The notes: a model not told the origin generated them from the sequence alone. A stretch of DNA of 25,757 nt from JBBKXR01 sp037969585 (GCA_037969585.1 JBBKXR010000188.1:1-25757), one strand, 5' to 3'. Shown: positions 8,175 through 16,150, counted from the first letter of the stretch. Translations and numbers: made by a program.

Positions 8175-11100
8175 CTCAACGCCTCGCGCACCTCTTTCAA
8201 CCAGGCCGTATCCGGCAACGCATAAGGCCGGAACGTTTCAAGATAGCCCTCCTGTTCGTTATAAAACAACGCCCGATGCAGGCCGAGATTACTGGCTTTC
8301 GGCGTGTCGATCAGACTCGCCGAATCGTTGGCGCTCATCTGGAACAGCACGCGCAGTTCGAACTCGCTGATCGCCTTGCGACTGATGAACCGATTGATGT
8401 TGTTGAAGGTATCGCAGAACACCACGCTGTGAATGCCAACGCCCGGCCCTTCGAGCAGGATGTCGTTGAACTGACTTCCGGGATTGCCGCCGCCTTCACT
8501 ATCGTCGTCGAGCGAGAAGCTGAAGTCCTCCTCGTAGCGGAGTTTCTTGATGCGTTGAATGCCATGCACCATCAGGTAAATAATTGGTGCCTTGCCCGCC
8601 CCAGCTTCGTCGTCACCGCGACGCCGCAGGTCGGCATGAACCTTGGACATCACTTCACCGATGGTACTGTTTTTCGCCAAAACCACGTCGTGCGGAATCG
8701 CCTCGATCAACGCTTCGATTTGACGGCGCGGCGGAGAATCCGGAGGCGACCCGTCAAAAATGATGAACCGCGCACCGTCCTTGGGATGTTGGGCTGCTAG
8801 CGCCACCATCGATGCGGTCAGAATCGACAAGGCCGCTTCGTCGCGCTGACCGGCGACCAGCAAATTGCAGCCGCTCTGTCGGGCAAATTGAATCTCGGTC
8901 GGTCCTTTGATCGAGTTCGGCGCGCCGAACCAAACCCGTGCACCGCCACTCGGCGACGAAGTCGCCGGGGCTGCTGCCAGCGCGCGAGCCAGCAGGTGAT
9001 TGTCGCGAATTTCCGCCGGAGCATTGCCTTCGAATACGATCGGCCCGGGATACTCACCACCGTCTTTGTCGGCGAGCTGGCGAACTTGGGCGAGGTACTT
9101 GTCGCGCTCTTCATCACCGATCCACACCGCCTGAAACGGGCTGTTGCCCTCGACCGCACCGGCCGAGTCATTGTAAATCCCCTCACCCGGCCGAGTCAGC
9201 AAACGCGGTGCCGGATTGCTGTCGTCCATGATCAAATATGCGTCCGCCTCGTTGCACTGCAGCGCGATGCGGATCACCATCTGGCCCATCGTCGTGCGCG
9301 CCAGCGTGTAAGCCCCGCCCAGCGTCTGCGACCCGAGGATCACGTGAATACCGAAGGCACGCCCCTGACGCACGATCCGATCGAGCAGCACGTTGGCGTT
9401 TTGCGCGATGCGATCCTCCTCGACGAAAAATTCCTGAAACTCATCGATCATCAACAGCGTGCGCGGCATCGGTTCGCTTCCGCCGGCGCGTTGATAACCG
9501 GCGATGTCCTGCACGCCCAGACTGCGGAACAGATCACCGCGACGCTTCAATTCCTCGTCGACGCGGGTCAGCACACTTTCGGCAAACTCGCGATCACTCT
9601 CGATCGCGACCACCTTGGCGTGCGGCAGACGAGCCGTCGCGTAGCTTTTAAATTCGACCCCTTTCTTGAAATCGATCAGGTAAAACTCAACCTGATCCGG
9701 TCGGCACCACAACGACAGATTAGTGATGATGACATGAAACAACGTCGATTTACCTGACCCCGTTTTACCCGCGATCAGCGCATGCTGACGCGTGCCTTTG
9801 CCGATCGACAGATCTTGAAATTTGGTCGCTCCGGTGCGCCCGATCGGCACCACCAACTCATGAGTCGTTTCGCGCGTCCACTGCTCACCTTCGGGTGGAG
9901 TGACCATCGAAAACGGCACCTCAACTCGATTCGAATCCTTGCTGGCAACGCCAACCTTGGAGATGAAGTCTGTCGCAATGTCAGGACTGGGCGGTGCATC
10001 CAGATGAACCGTCAGTCCCGCGGTTGCCTCGCTACCAAAAGCAAAGCCGCCACCCGCCACTCGCCTCAGCCGGACACAGGCTTCGCGAAATTCTGCGGCC
10101 ACGAAGTCCTGCGGCATCGGTTGACGCAGATTCCAATGGATCAAGGTGAACACCCCACATCGGGCACCACTGACGGCGATGCTCAACAGCCGTTTGGCTG
10201 CGGCATCAGTGAACGCCGCAGGAAAATCGGCGACCACCAGAAAATGATATTTCTCGGCGATGTTGCCGGCCTTGAGATTGTATTCGGTGATCGTCTCGTA
10301 CTCATTGCGCAAGTACATCTGGATCACCTTTTCCATGTGATCGTTCAGTTCACCGAGACGCTGTTCGATCTGTTGGGACTGCGTCCAGATCCGACTGTTG
10401 ATGATGCCTTCCTCGTGATCGGCGAGATGCATGAGTCCGGCGAAGTTTTCACCCAGCCCGACCGGATCAATTACTGTGAAACTCGCTTTGCCGGGAGCCG
10501 ACACCGACAGCAGTCGGAGAATGGTGTTGTTCAACGCCCCGATGATTTGCGTTTTATCGCCGTCTTCCGCTTCGATCAGAAGTGAGCCATGCTGCGGATG
10601 GCCGAGCAGCATCGGCAGGGTAAATTCGGTATCGCCCGGCAACGACAGACGTTCGTCTTTCGGCAACGTTCCGGCGAGCGCGGCCAGATCGACTTCCAAC
10701 TCACCGAACTTCGCCGCGTGAGCGAACACTTCGGGCGCCTGCCATCGTTCGACAAACTCCGGTGACCAGTCGGGGAACCAGGCGTCAGCCAGTGCGCCGG
10801 CTTCTGCGAGTTGCGCATACATAGCCGGCACCTGTGCGTCCCACTCCGTCTTGAGAACTTGCCAGCCATTCTCCAATTCGGCGGATGCCGCTCCTTCGTT
10901 GGAAGTCTTATCACCGCTCAGGGCCTGCCGTTGCGTCTCGGCATCGGTACGCATTTTTTCCAAGTGCGCATCGTGAATCGCCACCAACTGGCTTTTGCGC
11001 GTTTCGTACTGCGCATCATTTTTCGCCACCGCCCGCTGCAGTTGCTGATCGATCTGTTCCGGTCCGCTGGCACGTAACGTCGCCGCCTGCGCCGCCGCCT

Positions 11101-12085
11101 GCTTTCGGTCACCCTCAAGACGCTGCGTGAGCGCGATCCGTTCGGCTTTGACGTCATCTCGCTGTGTCTGCAGTTCGGCACCGATCTGATGGCGAAACGC
11201 ATTTTCCAACGAACGCGCATTGGCAAGGCTGCTGATGAGTTGAGCAGCGGCCGCGGACGAAGTCGCCTTACCGATGAAGTAAAACAAGACCAACAACAGT
11301 GCGAGCACCGCAAATCCAATGGCCGAGTGAAGGTAGGTCAGCGAGAAAAACTCCAGCGACTGAGCGACGGGAACGGCACCTACACACACGACCACCGATA
11401 AAATCAAAGCGACCGGCAAAGGCACAAAGCGAAAGAATTGTGGCGCCAGCCGTTTTTGAAAACGGTGCAACGCATCACGAGCGCCATCGATCGCCGTAGC
11501 AAGGTGTGCCCCCAGCGCGGCCGAGTCGACGCCAGTCGACACCGAAGTAGATTCATCTGTTGCCGTCTGCGCGGCGAGCTGCTTCACCCGGGCAGCGTAG
11601 CCACGCAATGCTCCGCGCGATTTCTTTTGCAAACTGTCGAGCCGCTGCTTGAGCGTATCGGCCTGACCACTGAGCTCACCAAAACCTCGATCCGCTTCGA
11701 GCAGGCGTTGATCTAGACTACGATCAGATTGCAGCGTCGCTTTTTGCGCGGCATAAACCTGATGTCCCTCGCCTTTCTGGATCTCTTCAACGATGCGCTT
11801 CTGGCTGTTCTTATGACCGCGAACGATGCGTTGCCGACGATCCTTGTGCCGGGTGTGCAAAAGGTCCAACTCCGCCGAGTAACGCTCCGTCTCCGACTCT
11901 ACTGCCGACTCAAATTTCTCATTTATCTGTTCGACCGCAGCCTCGAGATCGCTGCTCAGATGATACGTCTGGCTGTGAAAGCTGCGCGTCAGTTCCTGCT
12001 CACGGCGCGCAAAATCGGCGATCACATCGGCCAGGCGACGCAGGCTGGCGCGTGCGTTTTCGACATCTAAAAAGCCCTTACTCAC
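8171..12085 (-). CDS. Coiled-coil, membrane-anchored FtsK/SpoIIIE-type ATPase of a type VII-like secretion locus
   Basis: The 1304-residue protein is encoded from a GTG at 12085 that overlaps the previous gene by eight bases. Residues 1-215 and ~280-420 are charged, Ala/Gln-rich and look like long coiled coils. They flank two membrane segments at ~222-241 and ~254-271. A first ATPase-like domain (~480-680) has no Walker A. The central FtsK domain is intact, with Walker A G773-KTGSG-K779-S780 and Walker B 'LLMIDE' ending at D881-E882, followed by 'GRAFGIHVILGSQTLGG'. A third domain (~1080-1290) has a P-loop position without the lysine ('LLVAGQRDEAALS'). Serial FtsK domains behind two TMs are typical of EccC/EssC motors of type VII secretion. 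The two WXG100-like genes upstream support that role over chromosome partitioning. No gamma DNA-reading domain is visible. Confidence 0.88.
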   Translation of the reverse strand: MSKGFLDVENARASLRRLADVIADFARREQELTRSFHSQTYHLSSDLEAAVEQINEKFESAVESETERYSAELDLLHTRHKDRRQRIVRGHKNSQKRIVEEIQKGEGHQVYAAQKATLQSDRSLDQRLLEADRGFGELSGQADTLKQRLDSLQKKSRGALRGYAARVKQLAAQTATDESTSVSTGVDSAALGAHLATAIDGARDALHRFQKRLAPQFFRFVPLPVALILSVVVCVGAVPVAQSLEFFSLTYLHSAIGFAVLALLLVLFYFIGKATSSAAAAQLISSLANARSLENAFRHQIGAELQTQRDDVKAERIALTQRLEGDRKQAAAQAATLRASGPEQIDQQLQRAVAKNDAQYETRKSQLVAIHDAHLEKMRTDAETQRQALSGDKTSNEGAASAELENGWQVLKTEWDAQVPAMYAQLAEAGALADAWFPDWSPEFVERWQAPEVFAHAAKFGELEVDLAALAGTLPKDERLSLPGDTEFTLPMLLGHPQHGSLLIEAEDGDKTQIIGALNNTILRLLSVSAPGKASFTVIDPVGLGENFAGLMHLADHEEGIINSRIWTQSQQIEQRLGELNDHMEKVIQMYLRNEYETITEYNLKAGNIAEKYHFLVVADFPAAFTDAAAKRLLSIAVSGARCGVFTLIHWNLRQPMPQDFVAAEFREACVRLRRVAGGGFAFGSEATAGLTVHLDAPPSPDIATDFISKVGVASKDSNRVEVPFSMVTPPEGEQWTRETTHELVVPIGRTGATKFQDLSIGKGTRQHALIAGKTGSGKSTLFHVIITNLSLWCRPDQVEFYLIDFKKGVEFKSYATARLPHAKVVAIESDREFAESVLTRVDEELKRRGDLFRSLGVQDIAGYQRAGGSEPMPRTLLMIDEFQEFFVEEDRIAQNANVLLDRIVRQGRAFGIHVILGSQTLGGAYTLARTTMGQMVIRIALQCNEADAYLIMDDSNPAPRLLTRPGEGIYNDSAGAVEGNSPFQAVWIGDEERDKYLAQVRQLADKDGGEYPGPIVFEGNAPAEIRDNHLLARALAAAPATSSPSGGARVWFGAPNSIKGPTEIQFARQSGCNLLVAGQRDEAALSILTASMVALAAQHPKDGARFIIFDGSPPDSPPRRQIEALIEAIPHDVVLAKNSTIGEVMSKVHADLRRRGDDEAGAGKAPIIYLMVHGIQRIKKLRYEEDFSFSLDDDSEGGGNPGSQFNDILLEGPGVGIHSVVFCDTFNNINRFISRKAISEFELRVLFQMSANDSASLIDTPKASNLGLHRALFYNEQEGYLETFRPYALPDTAWLKEVREALS

Positions 12086-12290
12086 AGTCTTTGTGCATTT
12101 GCTTGATCACTCGATCGAGTTTTTCGATGAAGGTGCCAGCCGATTCGACACTACCGAATAATTCTTCGAGATACTGCTCTTCAAATTGACGGCACTTGGC
12201 GTCGCGCCATTCGTGCTTGGTGTCGCGCCAAGTGGTCAGCAACTGTTTGGTCAGACCGTTGATCCGGCCCCTGGCGGCATCGATGTTCAT
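12078..12290 (-). CDS. Small WXG100-like helical protein, 70 residues
   Basis: This short, all-helical, charged protein contains 'EWRDAKCRQFEEQYLEEL'. The core W28-x-D30-A31-x4-F36 has the same spacing as in the 90-residue protein at the head of the operon. WXG100 proteins are helical hairpins with a W-x-G turn followed by an aromatic residue in the second helix; here D replaces G. There is no signal peptide. The ATG overlaps the preceding stop by four bases (ATGA), and the last codons overlap the ATPase start by eight, so translation is tightly coupled to both. I infer a substrate or partner of the ATPase. The family assignment is by pattern only. Confidence 0.72.
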   Translation of the reverse strand: MNIDAARGRINGLTKQLLTTWRDTKHEWRDAKCRQFEEQYLEELFGSVESAGTFIEKLDRVIKQMHKDCE

Positions 12291-12832
12291 GATGGTGAAT
12301 CCTCCGCGTCGTCATCGCTGTCGGCAGCCGGTTTGTGTTCGCCGCCACCTTTCGCCCCCTGACCGGTTTCGGCGTAGGCGTGCAGGGTGTCGGCTGCTTG
12401 TTTCAGAAACTGGGTTCCCTTTGGCAATCGCTGAGTAATCAAGAAGCGCAGGATCTCCAGCTTCTTGGCGAGCGGCTCAACCACACCATCGTAGTTGCGC
12501 GACCACTTCTTGGTGACCCTGAGTTTGTCGTCAGCATCGCGTAACGCCCGGCGCAGCCGGTTGACGTTCATTTGCTCCTGAGCCGACGGCTCGCGAGTTC
12601 CCGAGAGCCGAGAACTGAACAGCGCCTGCTCGGCATCTTCCAAGGCTCGCGTCAGACGCTTGATTTCCTTTTTCCAATGATTCGGCTGCTCGCTCTGCAC
12701 CCAGACCCGGTTGCGCTTCACCGCGTCATCGATCTCGTCGAGCGTCATGCCCGCCTTATCCATGTAGACCAGCAGGCTCGAGCGAAAACGCTCCAACACA
12801 TCGATGGAAGTGACGTCAGCGCGATCAGCCAC
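12287..12832 (-). CDS. Helical hypothetical protein of the type VII-like operon, 181 residues
   Basis: I do not recognise a named family. The frame starts at a GTG (12832), 46 bases after the WXG100-like gene. The product is almost wholly helical and charged: 'NHWKKEIKRLTRALEDAEQALFSSR', 'QEQMNVNRLRRALRDADDKLRVTKKW' and 'VEPLAKKLEILRFLITQRLPKGTQFLKQAADTLHAYAE'. The last ~25 residues are a low-complexity acidic tail. There is no membrane segment or signal peptide. Length and coiled-coil character would suit a chaperone, an adaptor or a larger WXG/LXG-like partner. Its position between two WXG100-like genes and its four-base overlap with the next gene argue for a part in the same machine. Confidence 0.75.
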   Translation of the reverse strand: MADRADVTSIDVLERFRSSLLVYMDKAGMTLDEIDDAVKRNRVWVQSEQPNHWKKEIKRLTRALEDAEQALFSSRLSGTREPSAQEQMNVNRLRRALRDADDKLRVTKKWSRNYDGVVEPLAKKLEILRFLITQRLPKGTQFLKQAADTLHAYAETGQGAKGGGEHKPAADSDDDAEDSPS

Positions 12833-12878
12833 GGTTCAGATTTAATACCAACACAACAATGCTGAGACTCACCGGCGC

Positions 12879-13151
12879 TCAACGCTGACTGAGATACTCC
12901 TCGACGCGCTGTGCTTTACGCAACAGGAACGGCACCTGCTGGTTCGAGTTTTCGACAAATTTGCGCAGCACTTTCATGGTGTCTTTGAAGTCGACGCCAA
13001 ACTTCTCGTGCTCGGCATCCTGCCAGGTATCACCGAGTGCCGAGAACCGTGCCTGCATCGCGGTCATGCGATTCTGAAGATCAGAATTGAAACGCTTCAA
13101 CTCCTCCGCGAAGCGTCGCACCTCCTCAGGGTCCATCATTGCCTTAGCCAT
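12879..13151 (-). CDS. WXG100-family-like protein, 90 residues
   Basis: First gene of the minus-strand secretion operon. Its 90 residues match the usual ~100 of WXG100 (ESAT-6-like) proteins. Helix one spans ~8-40. The turn and second helix begin at 'GDTWQDAEHEKFGVDF', giving W43-x-D45-A46-x4-F51 where the canonical turn has WxG and then an aromatic residue. No signal peptide or cysteine is present. WXG100 proteins leave the cell as folded dimers through an EccC/EssC-type ATPase, and such an ATPase is encoded three genes downstream. The start is supported by AAAGGA nine bases upstream of the ATG. The D-for-G replacement makes this a variant, so the family call is probable, not certain. Confidence 0.8.
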   Translation of the reverse strand: MAKAMMDPEEVRRFAEELKRFNSDLQNRMTAMQARFSALGDTWQDAEHEKFGVDFKDTMKVLRKFVENSNQQVPFLLRKAQRVEEYLSQR

Positions 13152-13160
13152 CCGTCGTCG

Positions 13161-13166
13161 TCCTTT
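13161..13166 (-). promoter_or_regulatory. Shine-Dalgarno of the first secretion-operon gene
   Basis: On the minus strand AAAGGA ends nine bases before the ATG at 13151. It is one of the clearest ribosome binding sites in the window and fixes the start of the WXG100-like gene. Confidence 0.6.
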
Positions 13167-13403
13167 CTGTTACTGGGGTTAAAATCTAGTTTCAGAGCGC
13201 AAAGCTACCACAAAAACGCCGCGAAGTCCGAGGCGATTCGTGAGGCATCAGGAACAGTCTGCAGACGGAAAGGAAACGACCATTTCCGGCTGGCTACGAT
13301 GTTCGTCGATTGGGGAAATAGAGCTGGAAGCTCGATAAAGGGTAGCCGGTGCCGAAGAGCGCGCCAGCGAACGAGCCACCGGACAGCGGGAATACCTCAC
13401 GCT

Positions 13404-13480
13404 CAGCCCCGGCAGGGGCGATAGAGGTCGACGTTACACCTGTGATTCTGCGATCGATGCTACCGCCCCTGCCGGGGCTG
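13404..13480. repeat. Nested inverted repeat pair (REP-like)
   Basis: CAGCCCCGGCAGGGGCG at 13404-13420 is repeated inverted at 13464-13480 (CGCCCCTGCCGGGGCTG), a 17-bp perfect stem with a 43-base loop. Each arm is also a small hairpin (GCCCC/GGGGC), as in REP or BIME elements. Confidence 0.75.
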
Positions 13481-13504
13481 CTGCCGAAGACTATGGATCC
13501 GTGT

Positions 13505-13524
13505 CCCGGCGCTTAGTCGCCGGG
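13505..13524. repeat. GC-rich hairpin
   Basis: CCCGGCG (13505-13511) pairs with CGCCGGG (13518-13524) across a 6-base loop. No T-run follows on either strand. Confidence 0.6.
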
Positions 13525-13617
13525 CGACCTTCGCACCGCGCTACCTTCTGCCGTGCCTCCGGCACTTTATCATCTACCATTCGACCATTCGTTCTATTGG
13601 ATCAGCCAGGTCTGATC

Positions 13618-13632
13618 GGTCGCGTAGCGACC
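13618..13632. repeat. Short palindrome
   Basis: GGTCGC-GTA-GCGACC is a perfect 6-bp stem with a 3-base loop. Its core GTCGCGTAGCGAC resembles the arms of the inverted repeat at 13698-13747. Confidence 0.5.
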
Positions 13633-13697
13633 CGTCTCGGTAGACGTGGGCTTTAACCTACGGCCCCGCTTCACCGTACATTCCGGCGTCGCATCGC

Positions 13698-13747
13698 GAC
13701 CGCTCTGACAGGGAAAGCATCGCCAAACTTGCCGTTGCAGAGCGGTC
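13698..13747. repeat. Inverted repeat with 30-base loop
   Basis: GACCGCTCTG (13698-13707) is matched by CAGAGCGGTC (13738-13747). Outside the 10-bp core the flanks TCGCATCGC and GCTACGCGA keep pairing imperfectly, so the stem may be nearly 20 bp. Confidence 0.65.
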
Positions 13748-13873
13748 GCTACGCGACAGCCGTCGGATAAGCCTACGGGGATAGATCCCCCGCCAAACCA
13801 GACCAGTCCCTACGGGACGGAAACGCAGGTTGCGCTACGATGTCGGACAGCCCTTTGGCCGTGGCCCGATGAA

Positions 13874-13901
13874 CGCGCGCCGGGTCCGTCCCCGGCGCGC
13901 G
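13874..13901. repeat. Strong 11-bp GC-rich hairpin
   Basis: CGCGCGCCGGG (13874-13884) pairs perfectly with CCCGGCGCGCG (13891-13901) across a 6-base loop. It lies ~70 bases past the stop of the minus-strand Gfo/Idh/MocA gene and could stop or stabilise that transcript, but no U-tract follows. A REP-like element is equally likely. Confidence 0.65.
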
Positions 13902-13969
13902 CCAATTCTATAAACTACCACTCGACCGTCCGTGCCCGTGAATGCCCCGGCCGTTTGTGCCGCAGGGCA

Positions 13970-15334
13970 TCACGCCAGCACCCAGCCGTCGCGATACTCG
14001 CGGGCGAGGTATTTCTCTGCTTCAGGAGCATTCGGGAACTTCATCGCCGCGGCATCCCACTCGAGCTTCTTGCCGGCCCGGTAGGCGACATTGCCCAAAT
14101 GATTGGCCTCGGTCAGCGGTCCCGAGTAGCTGAAGTCACAGGTGGTCGGCGCGCCGGTTTTGCAGGCGTGCAGCCACTCCTCGTGATGACCGAGCGATTT
14201 CGCAATCGTCTGCGGCGGCGGCGTGAAGCCCTCAAACTTGTTCTCGGGCAACAACACCAGCTTGCCGTAGTCGGCGAGCAACATGCCTTCGCTGCCGATG
14301 AACAGCACGCCGTCACCCCACTGCGGAATGCCGCCGTCTTTCCAGATTTGCGGTTTGTTAACGCCCTGATGCCAGGTCAACTTCACCGGCGGCATCTTGC
14401 CACGCGCGCCATAGGTGTAGGTGGCACTCATCGAAGCCGGAGCGATGTCCGGATGCGGCGGCGGGCCGGACGCTTCGATGGTCAACGGCGCATCAAGATT
14501 CAGCGCCCAGAAAGGCAGATCGTTGCGATGGCTGCCCAGATCGGACATCGTGCCGTTGCCAAAATCCCACCAGCGATACCACTTCGGCCCGGGGAAATAA
14601 ACTTCGTTAAACGGCCGGAACGGCGCCGGACCGATCCAACGCTCCCAGTCCAGTTCCGGCGGCACCGGCATCGTTTCGGTCGGTGTATCCTGAGTCGAAA
14701 CGATATCCTTGTTTTTGATCGCATCCTCTACCGACTGATGTCCCCAAGCGCGCGACACCCAGACGTGACACTCGGTGACGTCGCCGATCGATCCCGCCTG
14801 AATCAACTCGACCACGCGCCGATAATTGTCACCGGCATGGATCTGCGTGCCCATCTGCGTCGCCACATTCGCCGCCGCCGCCGCTTCGGTAATGATGCGT
14901 GCTTCGTTAACGTCACGGGTCAGCGGCTTCTCGCAATAGACGTGCTTGCCCGCCTTCAGCGCCGGCAGAGTCGCAAAAGCGTGGGTGTGTTCGGTGGTGC
15001 TGACCACGACCGCATCGTAGTCGTTGAGCGACGAATACATCTCCCGGAAATCGATGAAGGTCTTGGCATCCTTGTGCTTGGTATGCGCTGCCGAGAGATT
15101 GTTTTTGTTCACATCGCAAAGCGCGACAATGTCCTCGCCCTCGACGCCCTTCAGGTTTGAGCCGCCACGGCCACCGGCACCGATCACCGCGACATGCAGT
15201 TTGCTGTTCGGCGACTGCGAACTGACGATCGCCGGAAAGCCGAGCGCGGCACCTGCAGCGAAGGCACTCCCCTGAAGAATTTTGCGGCGCGACGGCCCGT
15301 GAGCAGGTTTGGCAGAACGATGTTTGGAAGTCAT
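13970..15334 (-). CDS. Tat-exported Gfo/Idh/MocA-family oxidoreductase
   Basis: The 454-residue product has a twin-arginine signal (R16-R17 in 'SRRKILQGSAFAAGAALG'), so it is predicted to be exported folded, with its cofactor bound. The NAD(P)-binding Rossmann fold follows with G52-A-G-G-R-G. The family signature 'CEKPLTRD' (E135-K136-P137) and a C-terminal alpha/beta domain with 'WWDFGNGTMSDLGSHRNDLPFWAL' complete the fold. Members oxidise or reduce hydroxyl groups of sugars, inositols or related compounds, and many Tat-exported copies occur in PVC bacteria. The substrate cannot be read from sequence. The start is the ATG at 15334, which yields a complete Tat signal. It is transcribed alone, divergent from the small membrane protein. 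Confidence 0.92.
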   Translation of the reverse strand: MTSKHRSAKPAHGPSRRKILQGSAFAAGAALGFPAIVSSQSPNSKLHVAVIGAGGRGGSNLKGVEGEDIVALCDVNKNNLSAAHTKHKDAKTFIDFREMYSSLNDYDAVVVSTTEHTHAFATLPALKAGKHVYCEKPLTRDVNEARIITEAAAAANVATQMGTQIHAGDNYRRVVELIQAGSIGDVTECHVWVSRAWGHQSVEDAIKNKDIVSTQDTPTETMPVPPELDWERWIGPAPFRPFNEVYFPGPKWYRWWDFGNGTMSDLGSHRNDLPFWALNLDAPLTIEASGPPPHPDIAPASMSATYTYGARGKMPPVKLTWHQGVNKPQIWKDGGIPQWGDGVLFIGSEGMLLADYGKLVLLPENKFEGFTPPPQTIAKSLGHHEEWLHACKTGAPTTCDFSYSGPLTEANHLGNVAYRAGKKLEWDAAAMKFPNAPEAEKYLAREYRDGWVLA

Positions 15335-15460
15335 GCGACAAACTAGCCGTTCGTGCCTGAGCGGGTCAAGGTCACCTCATGCTTTATCGCGCCATCCGCA
15401 CCGTTTGCGGATGACTTTCCCGTTGAATCCGCCCACGCCTTCGTCCAGACTGACAGCGCT

Positions 15461-15817
15461 ATGTCACCTACTTTTTATTACTTCCTCCACTTCGCTGGCG
15501 TCATCTCTCTGTTCCTCGGCATGGGCGCCATTCTCGGCATGGGCGAAGACCGCAAGCACGTCAACAAATTCATCGGCATCTTCCACGGCATCGGTCTGCT
15601 GTTGCTGCTGGTCAGCGGCTTCGGCCTGGTGGCAAAACTGCAGACCGGCTTCCCCGTCTGGCTGATCGTCAAAATCGTCATGTGGCTGTGCCTGTCGATG
15701 ATCATGCTTCTCGCCAAGCGCAAAATCTGCACACCTAAAGCGACCGCGATTCTGGCGATGATCCTCGGCCTTGTCGCCGCAGCGATGTGCGTCTTCAAGC
15801 CGTTTGTAACTGGGTAG
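15461..15817 (+). CDS. Small four-helix membrane protein
   Basis: From the ATG at 15461 the product has 118 residues and four hydrophobic helices at ~4-24, 35-56, 63-83 and 93-112. The frame continues 36 codons upstream to a GTG, but that part is hydrophilic and not membrane-like, so the shorter start is chosen. Short polar loops ('GMGEDRKHVNKF', 'AKRKICTPK') separate the helices. A histidine lies in helix one ('FLHFAG') and another in helix two ('IFHGIG'). The size and arrangement recall small SirB-like or cytochrome b561-like membrane proteins, but I cannot assign it. It diverges from the Gfo/Idh/MocA gene and faces the PQQ-like gene. Confidence 0.75.
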   Translation: MSPTFYYFLHFAGVISLFLGMGAILGMGEDRKHVNKFIGIFHGIGLLLLLVSGFGLVAKLQTGFPVWLIVKIVMWLCLSMIMLLAKRKICTPKATAILAMILGLVAAAMCVFKPFVTG

Positions 15818-15840
15818 TGCATGACGTAGCGCTCGCTCCG

Positions 15841-15876
15841 GTAGCCGCCTTCGTCAGAAGGTGGACCTTGCGTTGG
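15841..15876. repeat. 36-bp direct repeat, copy 1
   Basis: The unit begins GTAGCCGCCTTCGTCAGAAG and ends CCTTGCGTTGG. It matches copy 2 at 15965-16000 with one mismatch (A versus G at base 25). GAAGGTGG inside it (15857-15864) also pairs with CCACCTTC at 15888-15895. Confidence 0.85.
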
Positions 15877-15964
15877 TAGAGCGGCGCCCACCTTCACTCG
15901 ACCGGCAGCCGGACCACGGCCTGACGGACCGCGGCTACGTCCGATCCTCTGGACGATCCACTGC

Positions 15965-16000
15965 GTAGCCGCCTTCGTCAGAAGGTGGGCCTTGCGTTGG
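15965..16000. repeat. 36-bp direct repeat, copy 2
   Basis: Second copy of the unit at 15841-15876, 124 bases downstream in the same orientation. It includes the small CTTC-GTCA-GAAG hairpin. Confidence 0.85.
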
Positions 16001-16134
16001 CCAAGAGGCGGTAGCAGACAAAGCGGCGAAGCGGCGCCAGGCTTTACCGCGTTCAGCGGACCTCCTGCTCGCGTTTTCGCCTTAACTTGACGCGTAGGCC
16101 CTTCCGTACGCAATAGTTGTCGGGTTCGCATTCC

Positions 16135-16150
16135 CACGATTGAAATCGTG
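16135..16150 (+). terminator. Possible terminator hairpin
   Basis: CACGAT-TGAA-ATCGTG is a perfect 6-bp stem with a tetraloop, followed on the plus strand by AGCTTTTCTG. It could end plus-strand transcription coming from 15461-15817, although it is over 300 bases past that stop. The stem is weak. Confidence 0.3.

Larger units (their letters stand above)
13152..13969. other. Gene-free island of palindromic repeats upstream of the secretion operon
   Basis: These 818 bases contain no convincing gene; open frames are short and antisense or cross hairpins. At least five inverted repeats are packed here and are listed separately. The stretch lies between the 5' end of the type VII-like operon and the 3' end of the Gfo/Idh/MocA gene. 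The operon promoter must lie in its left part, but I see no convincing -35/-10 pair. Confidence 0.7.

Noticed and set aside
8171..12085. Chromosome-partitioning FtsK
   Set aside because: It has two TMs inside coiled coils, degenerate flanking ATPase domains, no gamma winged-helix end, and WXG100-like neighbours.
13008..13424. Plus-strand frame of 138 codons
   Set aside because: It starts antisense to the WXG100-like gene and runs into the repeat island; there is no domain, signal peptide or ribosome binding site.
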